Shown one piece after another: positions 8,651 to 17,300 of a stretch of DNA of 52,553 nucleotides. A program made the translations under genes and the position numbers. Numbering within the stretch: the first letter of the stretch is position 1; each line of letters starts with the position of its first letter. The stretch lies in assembly GCA_902514645.1 (NCBI GenBank), contig CABXRO010000007.1, forward strand, positions 1 to 52,553, written 5' to 3'. The notes below the pieces were generated by a model. That model searched no databases. It was given only the letters and a program-made list of their open reading frames with translations, and was not told the origin of the DNA. The stretch is from an uncultured SAR86 cluster bacterium. GTDB lineage: Bacteria; Pseudomonadota; Gammaproteobacteria; Magnimaribacterales; AG-339-G14.

Positions 8651-9518
8651 TCTTCATTTTCATAAAGTTAAATAAATCTGAAGGCATCAAAGATTTCATA
8701 TCGTGCTTTTCAATATAACTATCTGCTGCACTTGCATGCATATCCACTCCTAAGCAAGCAGCGTCTATGGACGATAAACCTTGAGCAATTAATCCAGAAA
8801 CCAGTCCAGAGAGCACATCGCCCATGCCGCCTACTGCCATACCAGCATTGCCTTTTTTACACATAAATGAAGTTCTTTTGTTACCAACCAATGTTTCATG
8901 ACCTTTAAGAATGACCGTTGCATTGTATTTGTCGCAAAGCTTTGCTAATGCTTGTGGTCTATTTTTTTGAATGGTCGAGACTTTAGTTTTAAGCAATCTT
9001 GCTGCTTCTCCTGGATGAGGCGTAAGGATTAATTTTTTTGGCAATTTAATTTTCAGTCTGTTTTCAGAAAGGATATTTAATCCATCAGCATCTATCAAAA
9101 TCGGCAGATTTTCTTTTGCTGCAAAGTTTGTAGCTTTAAACAGCATCTGATCAGCCCAATAATTTCTACCCAATCCAGGACCAATACAAATGACGGTTTT
9201 ATTAGGCAAGTGATTTTCCAAGTCAGAAATGCTTTCCACAGTTTTTGTCATTACTTCAGGGCAATATGATAGCGCTGCAGAAAGATGGTCTTTTCTTGTT
9301 GCCAAAGTCGCCAAACCTGCACCGCTTGCAAGAACTGCCTTTGAGGAAAGAAGGCCAGCACCACCAAAACCGTGATTCCCTGCAATGACTAAAACATGAC
9401 CAAAGTCCCCTTTATTAGAATTAGGATTTCTGACGATCTTTTTTTCTACGGTATTAGATTTAAATTCTTTGATTTTCAATTTGTATAAAAATTTATTAAA
9501 TATATTATGTACAAACAA
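8643..9518 (-). CDS. nnrD: ADP/ATP-dependent NAD(P)HX dehydratase, stand-alone domain
   Basis: Repairs hydrated NAD(P)H back to NAD(P)H. The ribokinase-like dehydratase domain is clear: NKGDFGHVLVIAGNHGFGGAG near residue 36, IGPGLGR, LIDADGLN, LTPHPGEAARLL, and NAGMAVGGMGDVLSGLVSGLIAQG with the catalytic Asp. Most gammaproteobacterial Nnr proteins are about 500 residues with an epimerase (NnrE, YjeF_N) domain in front. Here that domain is absent and only about 35 residues precede the dehydratase. The ATG at 9518 is only 20 bp from the divergent NUDIX gene. A TTG 13 codons downstream is an alternative start. Confidence 0.9.
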   Translation of the reverse strand: MFVHNIFNKFLYKLKIKEFKSNTVEKKIVRNPNSNKGDFGHVLVIAGNHGFGGAGLLSSKAVLASGAGLATLATRKDHLSAALSYCPEVMTKTVESISDLENHLPNKTVICIGPGLGRNYWADQMLFKATNFAAKENLPILIDADGLNILSENRLKIKLPKKLILTPHPGEAARLLKTKVSTIQKNRPQALAKLCDKYNATVILKGHETLVGNKRTSFMCKKGNAGMAVGGMGDVLSGLVSGLIAQGLSSIDAACLGVDMHASAADSYIEKHDMKSLMPSDLFNFMKMKNE

Positions 9519-9538
9519 TCCTGAAATCTAAAATTTAT

Positions 9539-10408
9539 ATGTCAGAAAAAGATTCTAAAGATATCAATGTAGAGATAAATCCTAAGATCAACATTCAACA
9601 AGCTGATCCTTCTTTACCGCCTTCGAAACCTAAACCTGCAGCTACAGTGCTGCTGGTTAGAACTATCGAAGAAGCAGTAGAAGTATTCATGATTCAAAGA
9701 TCAATTAAAACAAATTTCGGCGGTGCATGGGTATTCCCTGGAGGGAAGCTTGATGAATACGATTTAAAGGATGACATCAACAATTATTGCCACGGTTTGA
9801 CCGATGAAGTTGCATCGCAATTGCTAGGCGTTAAGTCAGGCGGACTTAACTATTGGATTGCTTGTATAAGAGAATGTTTTGAAGAATGTGGTGTGTTACT
9901 CGCTTATCGTAGTAACGGTGAGGTTTTTGGGTCTTCAGAAGGTAAGGAAAAAGAGATTCTCAACGAATATCGAGACAAATTAAATCGAGGTGAACCAGTT
10001 TTATTGGAATTGTGCCAAAAATTAGATTTACAACTTGCTGTTGATCGCTTGGCTTACATTTCACATTGGGTTACACCAAAATCTGAAGCTAAAAGATACA
10101 GTACACACTTTTTCATAGCGTTATTTCCTGAAGGGCAAACTGCTAAACATGATGGTAGTGAAGGAGTGAAAAGTATTTGGATCAAACCTGAAGATGCTCT
10201 TACACAAGGCGAAAAGGGTGATTTTCCTATAATTTTCCCTACCATTAAAAATTTAGAATCCATAAGAGGTTTTGCCGACACTGAAATACTGTTAAAGAAT
10301 AAAGTTGAAGACCAAAACAATATCGTGACAGTTGAGCCAAAAATTTTTATGCAAGACGGAAAAATGGTTTTGCTTATGCCAGGGGATAAAGGCTATGACG
10401 ATCACTGA
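9539..10408 (+). CDS. NUDIX hydrolase (NUDT19-like)
   Basis: A 289-residue NUDIX-fold hydrolase. TVLLVRTIEEAVEVFMIQRS opens the fold near residue 36 and is followed by GAWVFPGGKLD. The Nudix box is interrupted by an insert of about 40 residues before RECFEECGVLLA (111-122), as in the NUDT7/NUDT19 coenzyme-A-diphosphatase-like branch. Substrates of bacterial members are not established, so CoA or acyl-CoA derivatives are only a guess from family resemblance. It overlaps the next gene, a metallo-beta-lactamase-fold hydrolase, by 14 bp, so the two are probably made together. The first 30 residues are polar and Pro/Lys rich. Confidence 0.85.
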   Translation: MSEKDSKDINVEINPKINIQQADPSLPPSKPKPAATVLLVRTIEEAVEVFMIQRSIKTNFGGAWVFPGGKLDEYDLKDDINNYCHGLTDEVASQLLGVKSGGLNYWIACIRECFEECGVLLAYRSNGEVFGSSEGKEKEILNEYRDKLNRGEPVLLELCQKLDLQLAVDRLAYISHWVTPKSEAKRYSTHFFIALFPEGQTAKHDGSEGVKSIWIKPEDALTQGEKGDFPIIFPTIKNLESIRGFADTEILLKNKVEDQNNIVTVEPKIFMQDGKMVLLMPGDKGYDDH

Positions 10409-11210
10409 GTTATCGCCATTAGTCAGAAGAATTACAGCAGGAAATGCCAGCGTCTTTACCGGCCCTGGAACGAATACCTATCTCGTAGGTAAAGAGGAAA
10501 TCACGGTGATTGATCCGGGTCCTGCCATGCCAGAGCACATTGAAAATATTGCTAAAGCTTGTGGCGATGACATAAAACAAATCTTGGTAACTCACACTCA
10601 TCCAGACCATTCTCCAGGAGCAAAGTTACTGCATCAAAGAACCGCAGCACCTGTCATGGGGATGTATGCTAAACACAAACAAAATCAAGATAAGACTTTT
10701 AAAGCTAACCGAGTTTTGACCGATGGAGATGAGATTAAAGAGTTCGAGTACAGTCTAAAAGTAATTCATACGCCTGGACATGCTTCAAATCATTTATGTT
10801 TCTATTTGGAAGAAGAAAATTTAATTTTTTCTGGAGACCATATAATGGAAGGATCTACTGTAGTTATAGGACCACCTGACGGAAATATGAAAGAGTATCT
10901 TGATTCTTTGGAGAAACTAAAACCTTTTAAAGCAGACTTATTGGCTCCTGGGCATGGAAATTTAATGAAAGATCCTAATAGCGTGGTTGACTGGCTCGTT
11001 AGCCACAGAATGTTTAGAGAAAAGAAAGTTGTGGACGCACTTACTGAATTTTCTAAAGCGAATATGGATCAACTTGTAAAGAAAGTTTATGACGATGTCG
11101 ACGAGAGGCTTCATGGCATAGCAAGAGCTTCTTTACTAGCTCATTTGAATAAATTGATTGAAGAAGATAAAGCTATCAGCAAAGGCGAGGAGTTTCACTG
11201 GAAAGGTTAA
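10395..11210 (+). CDS. Metallo-beta-lactamase-fold hydrolase (LACTB2-like)
   Basis: A 271-residue hydrolase with the zinc motif HTHPDH (HxHxDH) at residues 67-72, TPGHASNHLCFYL and FSGDHIM for the other metal ligands, APGHG, and a C-terminal helical region like that of LACTB2. Mammalian LACTB2 is an endoribonuclease; bacterial relatives are mostly unassigned. A longer frame runs back to 10332, but the ATG at 10395 gives the usual N-terminus MTITELSPLVRRITAGN and lies within the last codons of the NUDIX gene. It ends overlapping the convergent msrA by 4 bp. Confidence 0.87.
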   Translation: MTITELSPLVRRITAGNASVFTGPGTNTYLVGKEEITVIDPGPAMPEHIENIAKACGDDIKQILVTHTHPDHSPGAKLLHQRTAAPVMGMYAKHKQNQDKTFKANRVLTDGDEIKEFEYSLKVIHTPGHASNHLCFYLEEENLIFSGDHIMEGSTVVIGPPDGNMKEYLDSLEKLKPFKADLLAPGHGNLMKDPNSVVDWLVSHRMFREKKVVDALTEFSKANMDQLVKKVYDDVDERLHGIARASLLAHLNKLIEEDKAISKGEEFHWKG

Positions 11211-11836
11211 TCATTAAACCTTACTCCACAACCACCGTGTCCACAGTAACCGTTAGGGTTTTTTGCTAAGTATTGTTGGTGGTAATCCTCAGCATAGAAT
11301 TCTTCTGAAACTGGCAAGATTTCCGTGACAATTTCACCAAAGCCATTGGAGTCTAATTTTGCTTGATAAATTTCTTTGGTTTTGAGGGCCAGTTCTTCTT
11401 GAGCTTTATCAAAAAAATAGATCCCTGAACGGTATTGCGTGCCAACATCGCCACCTTGACGCATGAATTGGGTAGGATCGTGTCCTTCCCAGAAGACTTG
11501 CAACAATCCTTCTAAATTGGAAGCATCTTTGTAAGTCACAAAAACAATTTCAGAATGTGCAGTTAATCCCGAACAAACTTCTTCATAAGTAGGGTTGGGC
11601 GTGTGTCCAGCAGCATAGCCAACACCGGTAACCTTGACACAATCCAAATCCCAAAACATTTTCTCTGCTCCCCAAAAGCAGCCCATGCCAAAGAGTATTC
11701 TGGGACTATTTTGAGACATGCACTCGGACATTGGCGCCCCGGTAACGAAATGATTTTCTGGATGGTAAATTGCCTGAGTTCTACCAGGCAGACAATCTTC
11801 TTTAATAGGTATTTCTAAACTTTTAAATCCAAACAT
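11207..11836 (-). CDS. msrA: Peptide-methionine (S)-S-oxide reductase MsrA
   Basis: Reduces the S-epimer of methionine sulfoxide in oxidised proteins. The catalytic motif GMGCFWGAEKMFW has the nucleophilic Cys at residue 53. GYAAGHTPNPTYEEVCSG, FWEGHDPTQFMRQGGDVGTQYRSGIYF and the C-terminal glycine/cysteine-rich GYCGHGGCGVRF, which holds recycling cysteines, are all present. At 209 residues it is the long E. coli-type MsrA. Its ATG follows the acs stop with no gap, so it is read from the acs transcript. Confidence 0.96.
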   Translation of the reverse strand: MFGFKSLEIPIKEDCLPGRTQAIYHPENHFVTGAPMSECMSQNSPRILFGMGCFWGAEKMFWDLDCVKVTGVGYAAGHTPNPTYEEVCSGLTAHSEIVFVTYKDASNLEGLLQVFWEGHDPTQFMRQGGDVGTQYRSGIYFFDKAQEELALKTKEIYQAKLDSNGFGEIVTEILPVSEEFYAEDYHQQYLAKNPNGYCGHGGCGVRFND

Positions 11837-13765
11837 TTATTTATTTAATCTTTCTTTGATCAAGATGTCTACGATACTGGGATCAGCAAGGGTGGTGGTA
11901 TCTCCCAGATTATCCAATTCGTTTTCTGCAATTTTTCTTAAAATCCTACGCATGATTTTTCCTGATCTAGTTTTGGGTAAATCGTAACAGAATTGAATGG
12001 AATCTGGTTTTGCAATGGGACCGATTTCTTTGACAATAAGTCCAATTAATTCTTGATGGATTGCATCTGATGATTGTGCTTCTTTCATAAGGTTCACATA
12101 ACAATAAATTCCTTGTCCTTTGATTTCATGTTCAAAACCAACTACCGCAGCTTCTGCAACTGCTTGGTGTAACACTAAAGCACTTTCAATCTCTGCAGTA
12201 CCCAAGCGATGCCCAGAGACATTTAAGACATCATCAACACGTCCTGTGATTCTATAAAAACCATCCGCATCTCGCTCAGCACCATCTCCCGTGAAGTAAA
12301 AACCTTTGTAAGTTGAATAATAGGTTTCGACACATCTTTGATGATCCCCATAAACTGTTCTGATTTGTGACGGCCAAGAACTCTTGATGACCAAATTGCC
12401 TTTACCTGGTCCTTCGATTTCATTGCCTGCTTCATCTACAAGGGCAGGATTGATCCCAAGGAAAGGTTTACCAGCACAACCTGGCTTTTGATCAGAAAAT
12501 CCTGCCAAACCGGATATCATGATGCTGCCGGTTTCGGTTTGCCACCAAGTATCAACTATTGGGCATTTGCCTTTACCAACCTCATGGTAATACCACTCCC
12601 AGGCTTCAGGATTTATAGGCTCTCCGACCGTACCCAATACTTCCAAAGAATCTCTCGAAGAGGATTGCAAAGGTTCATTGCCATGAGCCATAAGCGCTCT
12701 GATCGCAGTAGGGGCGGTGTAGAAAATATTAACTTGATGTTTATCAATCACATTCCAAAATCTTGAAACATCGGGGAATGTCGGTATGCCCTCAAACATC
12801 AATGTGGTTGAGGCATTTGCTAAAGGACCATAGACAATATAAGTGTGACCTGTAACCCAGCCGACGTCTGCGGTGCACCAGTAAATGCTGTCTTCTTTTA
12901 AATTGAAAATGTATTTGTGGCTTAAAGCTGCACCCAACAAATATCCTCCGGTGGTATGTAGGACTCCTTTGGGTTTTCCAGTTGAGCCTGAAGTATAAAG
13001 AATGAAAAGCGGGTCTTCGGCATCCATCTCTTCACAAGGACAATCTGCATCAAAGTTTTCAATGACCTCGTAATAGTCGACATCTACTCCATTTTCTTTT
13101 ATCGGAGCGTTTTCCGTTCGATTTACGACTATTACGCTGTGTACATTAGGACAATCTTTTAGAGCTTCATCCACATTATTTTTTAGCGGGACGAGTTTTC
13201 CTCCTCGAATCCCTTCGTTTGCGGTTATAACTGCGGTGCAATCCGAGTCTAAAATTCTATCTTTAAGGGATTCGATGGAAAATCCCCCAAAAACCACTGA
13301 GTGAATTGCACCAATTCTGGCACAAGCCAACATCGCATAAGCTGCCTCAGGAATCATAGGCATATAAATGCATACTCGATCGCCTTTTTTTATATTTCTG
13401 GATTTTAAGAGGTTGGCGAACTGACAAACGTTTTTATGCAACTCTTGAAAGGAAATTTCTTTGTTATCATTAGGATCATCGCCTTCCCAAATGATTGCGG
13501 TTTTGTTCGCATGATTTTCCAACTGACGGTCAACACAATTAAAACAAGCATTCAATTTCCCTGTTTTGAACCAGGCCACTTCGCCTGCTTCCAAATTAGA
13601 TGCAGACACTTCATCCCAATTTGAAAACCAGTCCAAGGTTTCTTTAGCTTTTTTTTGCCAAAAGCTCTCTGGATTATTTATTGACTCTTGATATTCAGTA
13701 TTGAAATCTTCTTCAGAGATAATGGAATTTTTCTTTTTTGCTTCGCTTACCGAATAAGTTTTCAT
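11837..13765 (-). CDS. acs: Acetyl-CoA synthetase (AMP-forming)
   Basis: Activates acetate to acetyl-CoA through acetyl-AMP. The 642-residue length fits Acs. The AMP-binding loop [12 protein letters not shown], the [11 protein letters not shown] and [10 protein letters not shown] blocks, [20 protein letters not shown] and the C-terminal [11 protein letters not shown] with the lysine acetylated in other bacteria are visible. It lies 23 bp after folK on the same strand and is directly followed by msrA. It would allow use of acetate or recovery of acetate released in metabolism. Confidence 0.97.
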   Translation of the reverse strand: MKTYSVSEAKKKNSIISEEDFNTEYQESINNPESFWQKKAKETLDWFSNWDEVSASNLEAGEVAWFKTGKLNACFNCVDRQLENHANKTAIIWEGDDPNDNKEISFQELHKNVCQFANLLKSRNIKKGDRVCIYMPMIPEAAYAMLACARIGAIHSVVFGGFSIESLKDRILDSDCTAVITANEGIRGGKLVPLKNNVDEALKDCPNVHSVIVVNRTENAPIKENGVDVDYYEVIENFDADCPCEEMDAEDPLFILYTSGSTGKPKGVLHTTGGYLLGAALSHKYIFNLKEDSIYWCTADVGWVTGHTYIVYGPLANASTTLMFEGIPTFPDVSRFWNVIDKHQVNIFYTAPTAIRALMAHGNEPLQSSSRDSLEVLGTVGEPINPEAWEWYYHEVGKGKCPIVDTWWQTETGSIMISGLAGFSDQKPGCAGKPFLGINPALVDEAGNEIEGPGKGNLVIKSSWPSQIRTVYGDHQRCVETYYSTYKGFYFTGDGAERDADGFYRITGRVDDVLNVSGHRLGTAEIESALVLHQAVAEAAVVGFEHEIKGQGIYCYVNLMKEAQSSDAIHQELIGLIVKEIGPIAKPDSIQFCYDLPKTRSGKIMRRILRKIAENELDNLGDTTTLADPSIVDILIKERLNK

Positions 13766-13788
13766 TAAATAATTCTATCTTGAAAACT

Positions 13789-14229
13789 TTAGTCAAAGCT
13801 AAAGTTTTTAAATTCTTTAGCTTGGCAATTTATTTCTTTGAGCGGGTTTATGAAAAAGTCTCGGTTTTGCCAATCGTAGTGCGGTACTTTTAAAAGAGGT
13901 GTTTCCATTGTTTCATCATCAAAAAATACAATATCGATATCAATGGTTCGAGGCTTCATGTGAGAATCTTTTTCGCGTTTGAGTTTAGTTTCAATTTTTT
14001 GTAGCTGTTCAAGAAGCACCAAAGGCATGAACTTCGTTTCAACTTCCAAAGCAATATTGAAAAAAAATGGCTGGTCGATCGGACCGTAAGCAGGAGACTT
14101 ATAGATTTCACTTTCTTTTAGGATTTTTGTTTCAGAAAGAGCATTTATTTCTTTCTTAGTATTTGCAAGATTTGTTGACCTATCTCCTAAGTTAGAGCCT
14201 AAGACCAAGTACGCAATATGCGATGTCAT
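13789..14229 (-). CDS. folK: 2-amino-4-hydroxy-6-hydroxymethyldihydropteridine pyrophosphokinase
   Basis: Folate synthesis enzyme that transfers pyrophosphate from ATP to the hydroxymethyl-pterin. The 146-residue product starts with YLVLGSNLGDRSTNL and carries SPAYGPIDQPFFFNIALEVET, RTIDIDIVFFDD with the metal-binding Asp pair, and VPHYDWQNRDFFINPL. It is slightly shorter than E. coli FolK (159). Its ATG overlaps the dksA stop by one base (TAATG), the common dksA-folK type of linkage. Confidence 0.95.
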   Translation of the reverse strand: MTSHIAYLVLGSNLGDRSTNLANTKKEINALSETKILKESEIYKSPAYGPIDQPFFFNIALEVETKFMPLVLLEQLQKIETKLKREKDSHMKPRTIDIDIVFFDDETMETPLLKVPHYDWQNRDFFINPLKEINCQAKEFKNFSFD

Positions 14230-14837
14230 TAACCGAACTGTTGTTTTTCTTTAATTTCGTCAACGGTTTTACAATCGATGCATTTGGTTGCAGTAGGTCT
14301 AGCTTCCAATCTTTTTATGCCAATTTCAACACCACAGGATTCACAGTAACCGTAAAGATTATCTTCTAAATCCTTCAGAGAGAGATCAATTTTTGTTATA
14401 AGTTTTCGTTCTCTTTCTCTTTTTCTCAATTCCAACATAAATTCTTCTTCTTTAGCAGCACGATCCAAAGAATCTGGAAAATTACTTTGATCTTGTTGAA
14501 TTAACTGTTCAGTTTTTTCTTGTTCTTCAATAAGAGCTTCTTTCCAAGCAGTAAGCATTCCAAAAAAATGCTTGTGCTGATTTTTATTCATGTACTTTTC
14601 TGATTTTTTTGACCTATAGGGTTGGAAATTCTTTAAGAAAGCTGAAAAATCCGTTGGGGAGGCACTGACTTTGGCAGTCGCTTTCCTAGGAGCTTTTTTA
14701 GCTACAGTTGCTTTTTTTACCGGTTTGACTGCTTTTTTTGCAGCAGGTTTTCTTACCGGTTTCTTTTGAACCTTAGTTACTTTTTTAACTGCAGGCTTTT
14801 TTGCTTTTGTTGATTTTTTGGAATTTTTAGTAACCAT
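14229..14837 (-). CDS. dksA: RNA polymerase-binding transcription factor DksA with basic N-terminal extension
   Basis: DksA binds the RNA polymerase secondary channel and with ppGpp down-regulates rRNA promoters. The core from about residue 62 aligns with E. coli DksA: the coiled-coil tip PDSLDRAA keeps the two Asp (122, 125) and Ala (127) needed for activity. The zinc finger has CESC (165-168) and CIDC (186-189). E. coli DksA is 151 residues; this one is 202. The extra 60 residues at the N-terminus are nearly all Lys, Ala, Val, Pro and Thr, like histone-H1-type or AlgP tails, and may bind nucleic acid. First gene of a dksA-folK unit. Confidence 0.93.
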   Translation of the reverse strand: MVTKNSKKSTKAKKPAVKKVTKVQKKPVRKPAAKKAVKPVKKATVAKKAPRKATAKVSASPTDFSAFLKNFQPYRSKKSEKYMNKNQHKHFFGMLTAWKEALIEEQEKTEQLIQQDQSNFPDSLDRAAKEEEFMLELRKRERERKLITKIDLSLKDLEDNLYGYCESCGVEIGIKRLEARPTATKCIDCKTVDEIKEKQQFG

Positions 14838-14891
14838 AATTTTGAAGAGCAGAATTTATCAAAAGAAAATGAAAGTATCCAGTTAATTTTT

Positions 14892-15872
14892 TTATTTTTT
14901 AGAGAACTCCTTTAAATATTCTGCGTACTTATTTTTTTTTAGTCTCGGTCCAATTTCAGAGACCCCTTTTGAGGCTAAAAAGTTACCAAATTTTACTGAA
15001 TTGTCATTTTCCCAGCCTTCGCTTAAACCATGAATAACACCACCGGCGAACATGTCCCCAGCACCATTGGTGTCAACTGCCTTTGCTTCATAGGCTGGCA
15101 CCTCATAGGTTTGATTTTCCTCAAGAACTATAGTTGGGTTCACTCCGTTCGTGATAAACATTGTTTTTGCATAGTTTCGTAAGTCATCGAATTCATTGGC
15201 ATCACAAAAAGTTTTTGCTTCTTCATGGTTGCAAAATAAATAGTCAATTTTTTTCTTCATCCAAGATTTCAACTCATCTTTAAAGCCAGCCACAATTCCA
15301 GGATCAGAAAGACTTAAAGCTATTTTGATATTAGATTCGTGACAGCTTTTGATGAGTTTCTTTGCGGTATCTTTTGTATCCGGCGAAGTAACTACATAAG
15401 CTTCCATAAAGAGTAGATTTGTTGTAGAAATTTTCTGGAAATTTATTTCAGAAAATTTTGTTTCGGAGCTTACTCCTAAATAAGTATTCATCGTTCTCTC
15501 TGCATCAGGAGTTATTAAAACAACACAATTACCGGTTTTACCATTTGATGATGTAATGCAATTTGATATTTCAATGTTATTATTTTTCAAATCGGCGTTA
15601 TAGATTTCACCATCTTCATCTTCAGCAACTTTTCCAATGAAGCCAGAACTGGTTCCTAAAGCTGCAGCTGCATAAATACTATTTGTTGCTGACCCTCCAC
15701 ATGAAGAAATTTGATCGTAATTTTGATCTTGTAGAAAAGTAAGTAACTCAGTCTGTTCCTCTTGAGAATTCAAAGTCATCAAACCTTTTTCTATGCCCAA
15801 ATCATTAAGCGTATCGTCTTTGATTAGAAATTGCTTATCGACTAGTGCTGCACCAAAACCAATAACTTTCAT
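14892..15872 (-). CDS. PfkB-family carbohydrate/nucleoside kinase (adenosine kinase-like)
   Basis: A 326-residue ribokinase-fold kinase. The N-terminus FGAALVDKQFLI, the GGSATNSIYAAAALG substrate loop near residue 60, GFIGKVAEDEDGE, and the catalytic and anion-hole motif DTNGAGDMFAGGVIHGL near residue 265 define the PfkB family. The layout resembles adenosine kinases and related proteobacterial sugar kinases. Its start overlaps thiE by 4 bp (ATGA), so it is the third gene of thiD-thiE-pfkB. That context could mean a salvage kinase for a thiamine precursor, but the sequence does not show ThiM or ThiD features. Exact substrate unknown. Confidence 0.85.
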   Translation of the reverse strand: MKVIGFGAALVDKQFLIKDDTLNDLGIEKGLMTLNSQEEQTELLTFLQDQNYDQISSCGGSATNSIYAAAALGTSSGFIGKVAEDEDGEIYNADLKNNNIEISNCITSSNGKTGNCVVLITPDAERTMNTYLGVSSETKFSEINFQKISTTNLLFMEAYVVTSPDTKDTAKKLIKSCHESNIKIALSLSDPGIVAGFKDELKSWMKKKIDYLFCNHEEAKTFCDANEFDDLRNYAKTMFITNGVNPTIVLEENQTYEVPAYEAKAVDTNGAGDMFAGGVIHGLSEGWENDNSVKFGNFLASKGVSEIGPRLKKNKYAEYLKEFSKK

Positions 15873-16495
15873 AACTTTTTATATTCATTTAAAAAATGTT
15901 CAGGATTTTTATAGAGGGCTTCACTAAGAGCAAAACAAGAATAGCCCAAATTTTTAACTTCCTTGATGTTTTTTTTATTAATACCCCCAACTGCTACTAA
16001 AGGCTTATCAGTATAGCTTAGGAATTCTCTTTTTACGTTTTCATTTCTCTCAGGAATAGTTGACTTAGTATTGGATGGATAAAAAGACCCAACTGCTAAA
16101 TAAGTCCATTTGATTTCATTTTCAGGAGGCTTTACCACCAACTCCTTATTCCATTTACAAGATAAACCACATATAAAATTATTTGAAATAAAGTCTTTGT
16201 TCTTTTTTAAGAGCTCTAAGTTTTCCTCAGATGAGTAATCTTCTAGGCCCAGATGAAAGCCATCGGCACTTATCTCTAAGCAAATTTCGACATGATCATT
16301 GATAAGTAACTTGGCTTCATATTTTTTAGTTAACTTCAAAAGCGCATTAGCTTTTTCTTGAAAAGTCTGTTTATTAAGATTTTTGTCTCTGTACTGTATG
16401 AGTTTAATCCCTTCTTTGAGCAAGACTTCCGTTTCAGAAAGTAAATCATTCTCTTTCAATCCAACAGGCGTAATTGCATAAAGTCCTTGAATCAT
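15869..16495 (-). CDS. thiE: Thiamine-phosphate synthase
   Basis: Joins HMP-pyrophosphate and thiazole phosphate to thiamine phosphate. A 208-residue TIM barrel with GLYAITPVGL at the start, LIQYRDKNL (pyrophosphate-binding Arg), LLINDHVEICLEISADGFHLG, a GLSCKW segment in place of the common GxSxH, and KPLVAVGGINKKNI near the end. It follows thiD after 2 bp and overlaps the PfkB kinase by 4 bp. No TPP riboswitch could fit upstream, since only 41 bp separate thiD from divergent argC. Confidence 0.92.
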   Translation of the reverse strand: MIQGLYAITPVGLKENDLLSETEVLLKEGIKLIQYRDKNLNKQTFQEKANALLKLTKKYEAKLLINDHVEICLEISADGFHLGLEDYSSEENLELLKKNKDFISNNFICGLSCKWNKELVVKPPENEIKWTYLAVGSFYPSNTKSTIPERNENVKREFLSYTDKPLVAVGGINKKNIKEVKNLGYSCFALSEALYKNPEHFLNEYKKL

Positions 16496-16497
16496 TA

Positions 16498-17259
16498 TTA
16501 GATTTTAAGAATATTCTGATGAATATGATTTCTTGAGTTTTTTACTAATACTTTCATCAAGCTTTGTGATCTCGAACATGCATCCTTCAAACTTTTTTTA
16601 TCTATCAAATAGCATAAGATTGATGCCGATAAAGCACACCCACTACCATGAATGATAGTTTTTAATTTAGAAACTTCATCTATATTTATCAATTCGCCTT
16701 TTGAGTAAAGATGATTTCTGATTTTTCCTTTTTTTAATTCTCCAGTTACGTAAACATTTTCAATGCCTTGATCATGTAAAAATAAAATACCATCAATAAG
16801 ATCTTTTCTGTTTGTCAGTGTTTGCAACTCATGAAGGTTTGGCGTCAAAAGAGTTGCTTTGCTATAGAGCTTTTGCATTAGTGAATTCAAATCTTTTTTC
16901 AGAAAAATTTTTTTTCCAGTCCCTGATTTCAAAATGGGATCAATGACTACTATTTCAGGTTTGTTGGAAGAAATTAAGCTACCCAATTTACTGGCTATTT
17001 CGATGTTTGGGACTAAGCCAATCTTGAAATACTTCAGTGAAAAGTTTTTTAAAAGATGGTTAAAATTTTCTTGAACATATTTTTCTTCTTGAGGAATAAT
17101 TTTTTTAAAACTTTTTAAATTTTGAATAGTCTCACAAGTAAGAATTGAGAGACAATGCTTGCCGTGATGATTAGCAATTTGTGCATCAACCTGAATTCCG
17201 GCACCGCCTGAAGGGTCGTGTCCAGCGATAGATAGAATTAGGTTTTCATCCTTGATCAT
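16498..17259 (-). CDS. thiD: Hydroxymethylpyrimidine (phosphate) kinase
   Basis: Phosphorylates HMP and HMP-phosphate for thiamine synthesis or salvage. The 253-residue ribokinase-fold protein has the substrate loop SIAGHDPSGGAGIQVDAQ near residue 10, VVIDPILKSGTGKKIF, LLTPNLHELQTLT and HGSGCALSASIL (catalytic region). First gene of the thiD-thiE-pfkB unit. No thiC, thiG or thiM is seen in the window, so precursors may come from elsewhere in the genome or from outside. Confidence 0.92.
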   Translation of the reverse strand: MIKDENLILSIAGHDPSGGAGIQVDAQIANHHGKHCLSILTCETIQNLKSFKKIIPQEEKYVQENFNHLLKNFSLKYFKIGLVPNIEIASKLGSLISSNKPEIVVIDPILKSGTGKKIFLKKDLNSLMQKLYSKATLLTPNLHELQTLTNRKDLIDGILFLHDQGIENVYVTGELKKGKIRNHLYSKGELINIDEVSKLKTIIHGSGCALSASILCYLIDKKSLKDACSRSQSLMKVLVKNSRNHIHQNILKI

Positions 17260-17268
17260 GCAATAAAG

Positions 17269-17274
17269 TATAAT
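17269..17274 (+). promoter_or_regulatory. Likely -10 element for argC
   Basis: A perfect TATAAT lies 26 bp before the argC ATG in the 41-bp thiD-argC divergent gap. No convincing -35 is seen at 16-18 bp, where the sequence is already thiD coding. Confidence 0.35.
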
Positions 17275-17300
17275 GTGTTTGCAAAATTAAAAATAAATAA

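Noticed and set aside
10332-10394. Upstream extension of the metallo-beta-lactamase-fold gene
   Set aside because: The extra 21 residues are a shifted reading of the NUDIX gene end; the ATG at 10395 gives the conserved N-terminus.
17260-17300. TPP riboswitch before thiD
   Set aside because: The 41-bp divergent gap is too short for the aptamer and no THI-box sequence is present.
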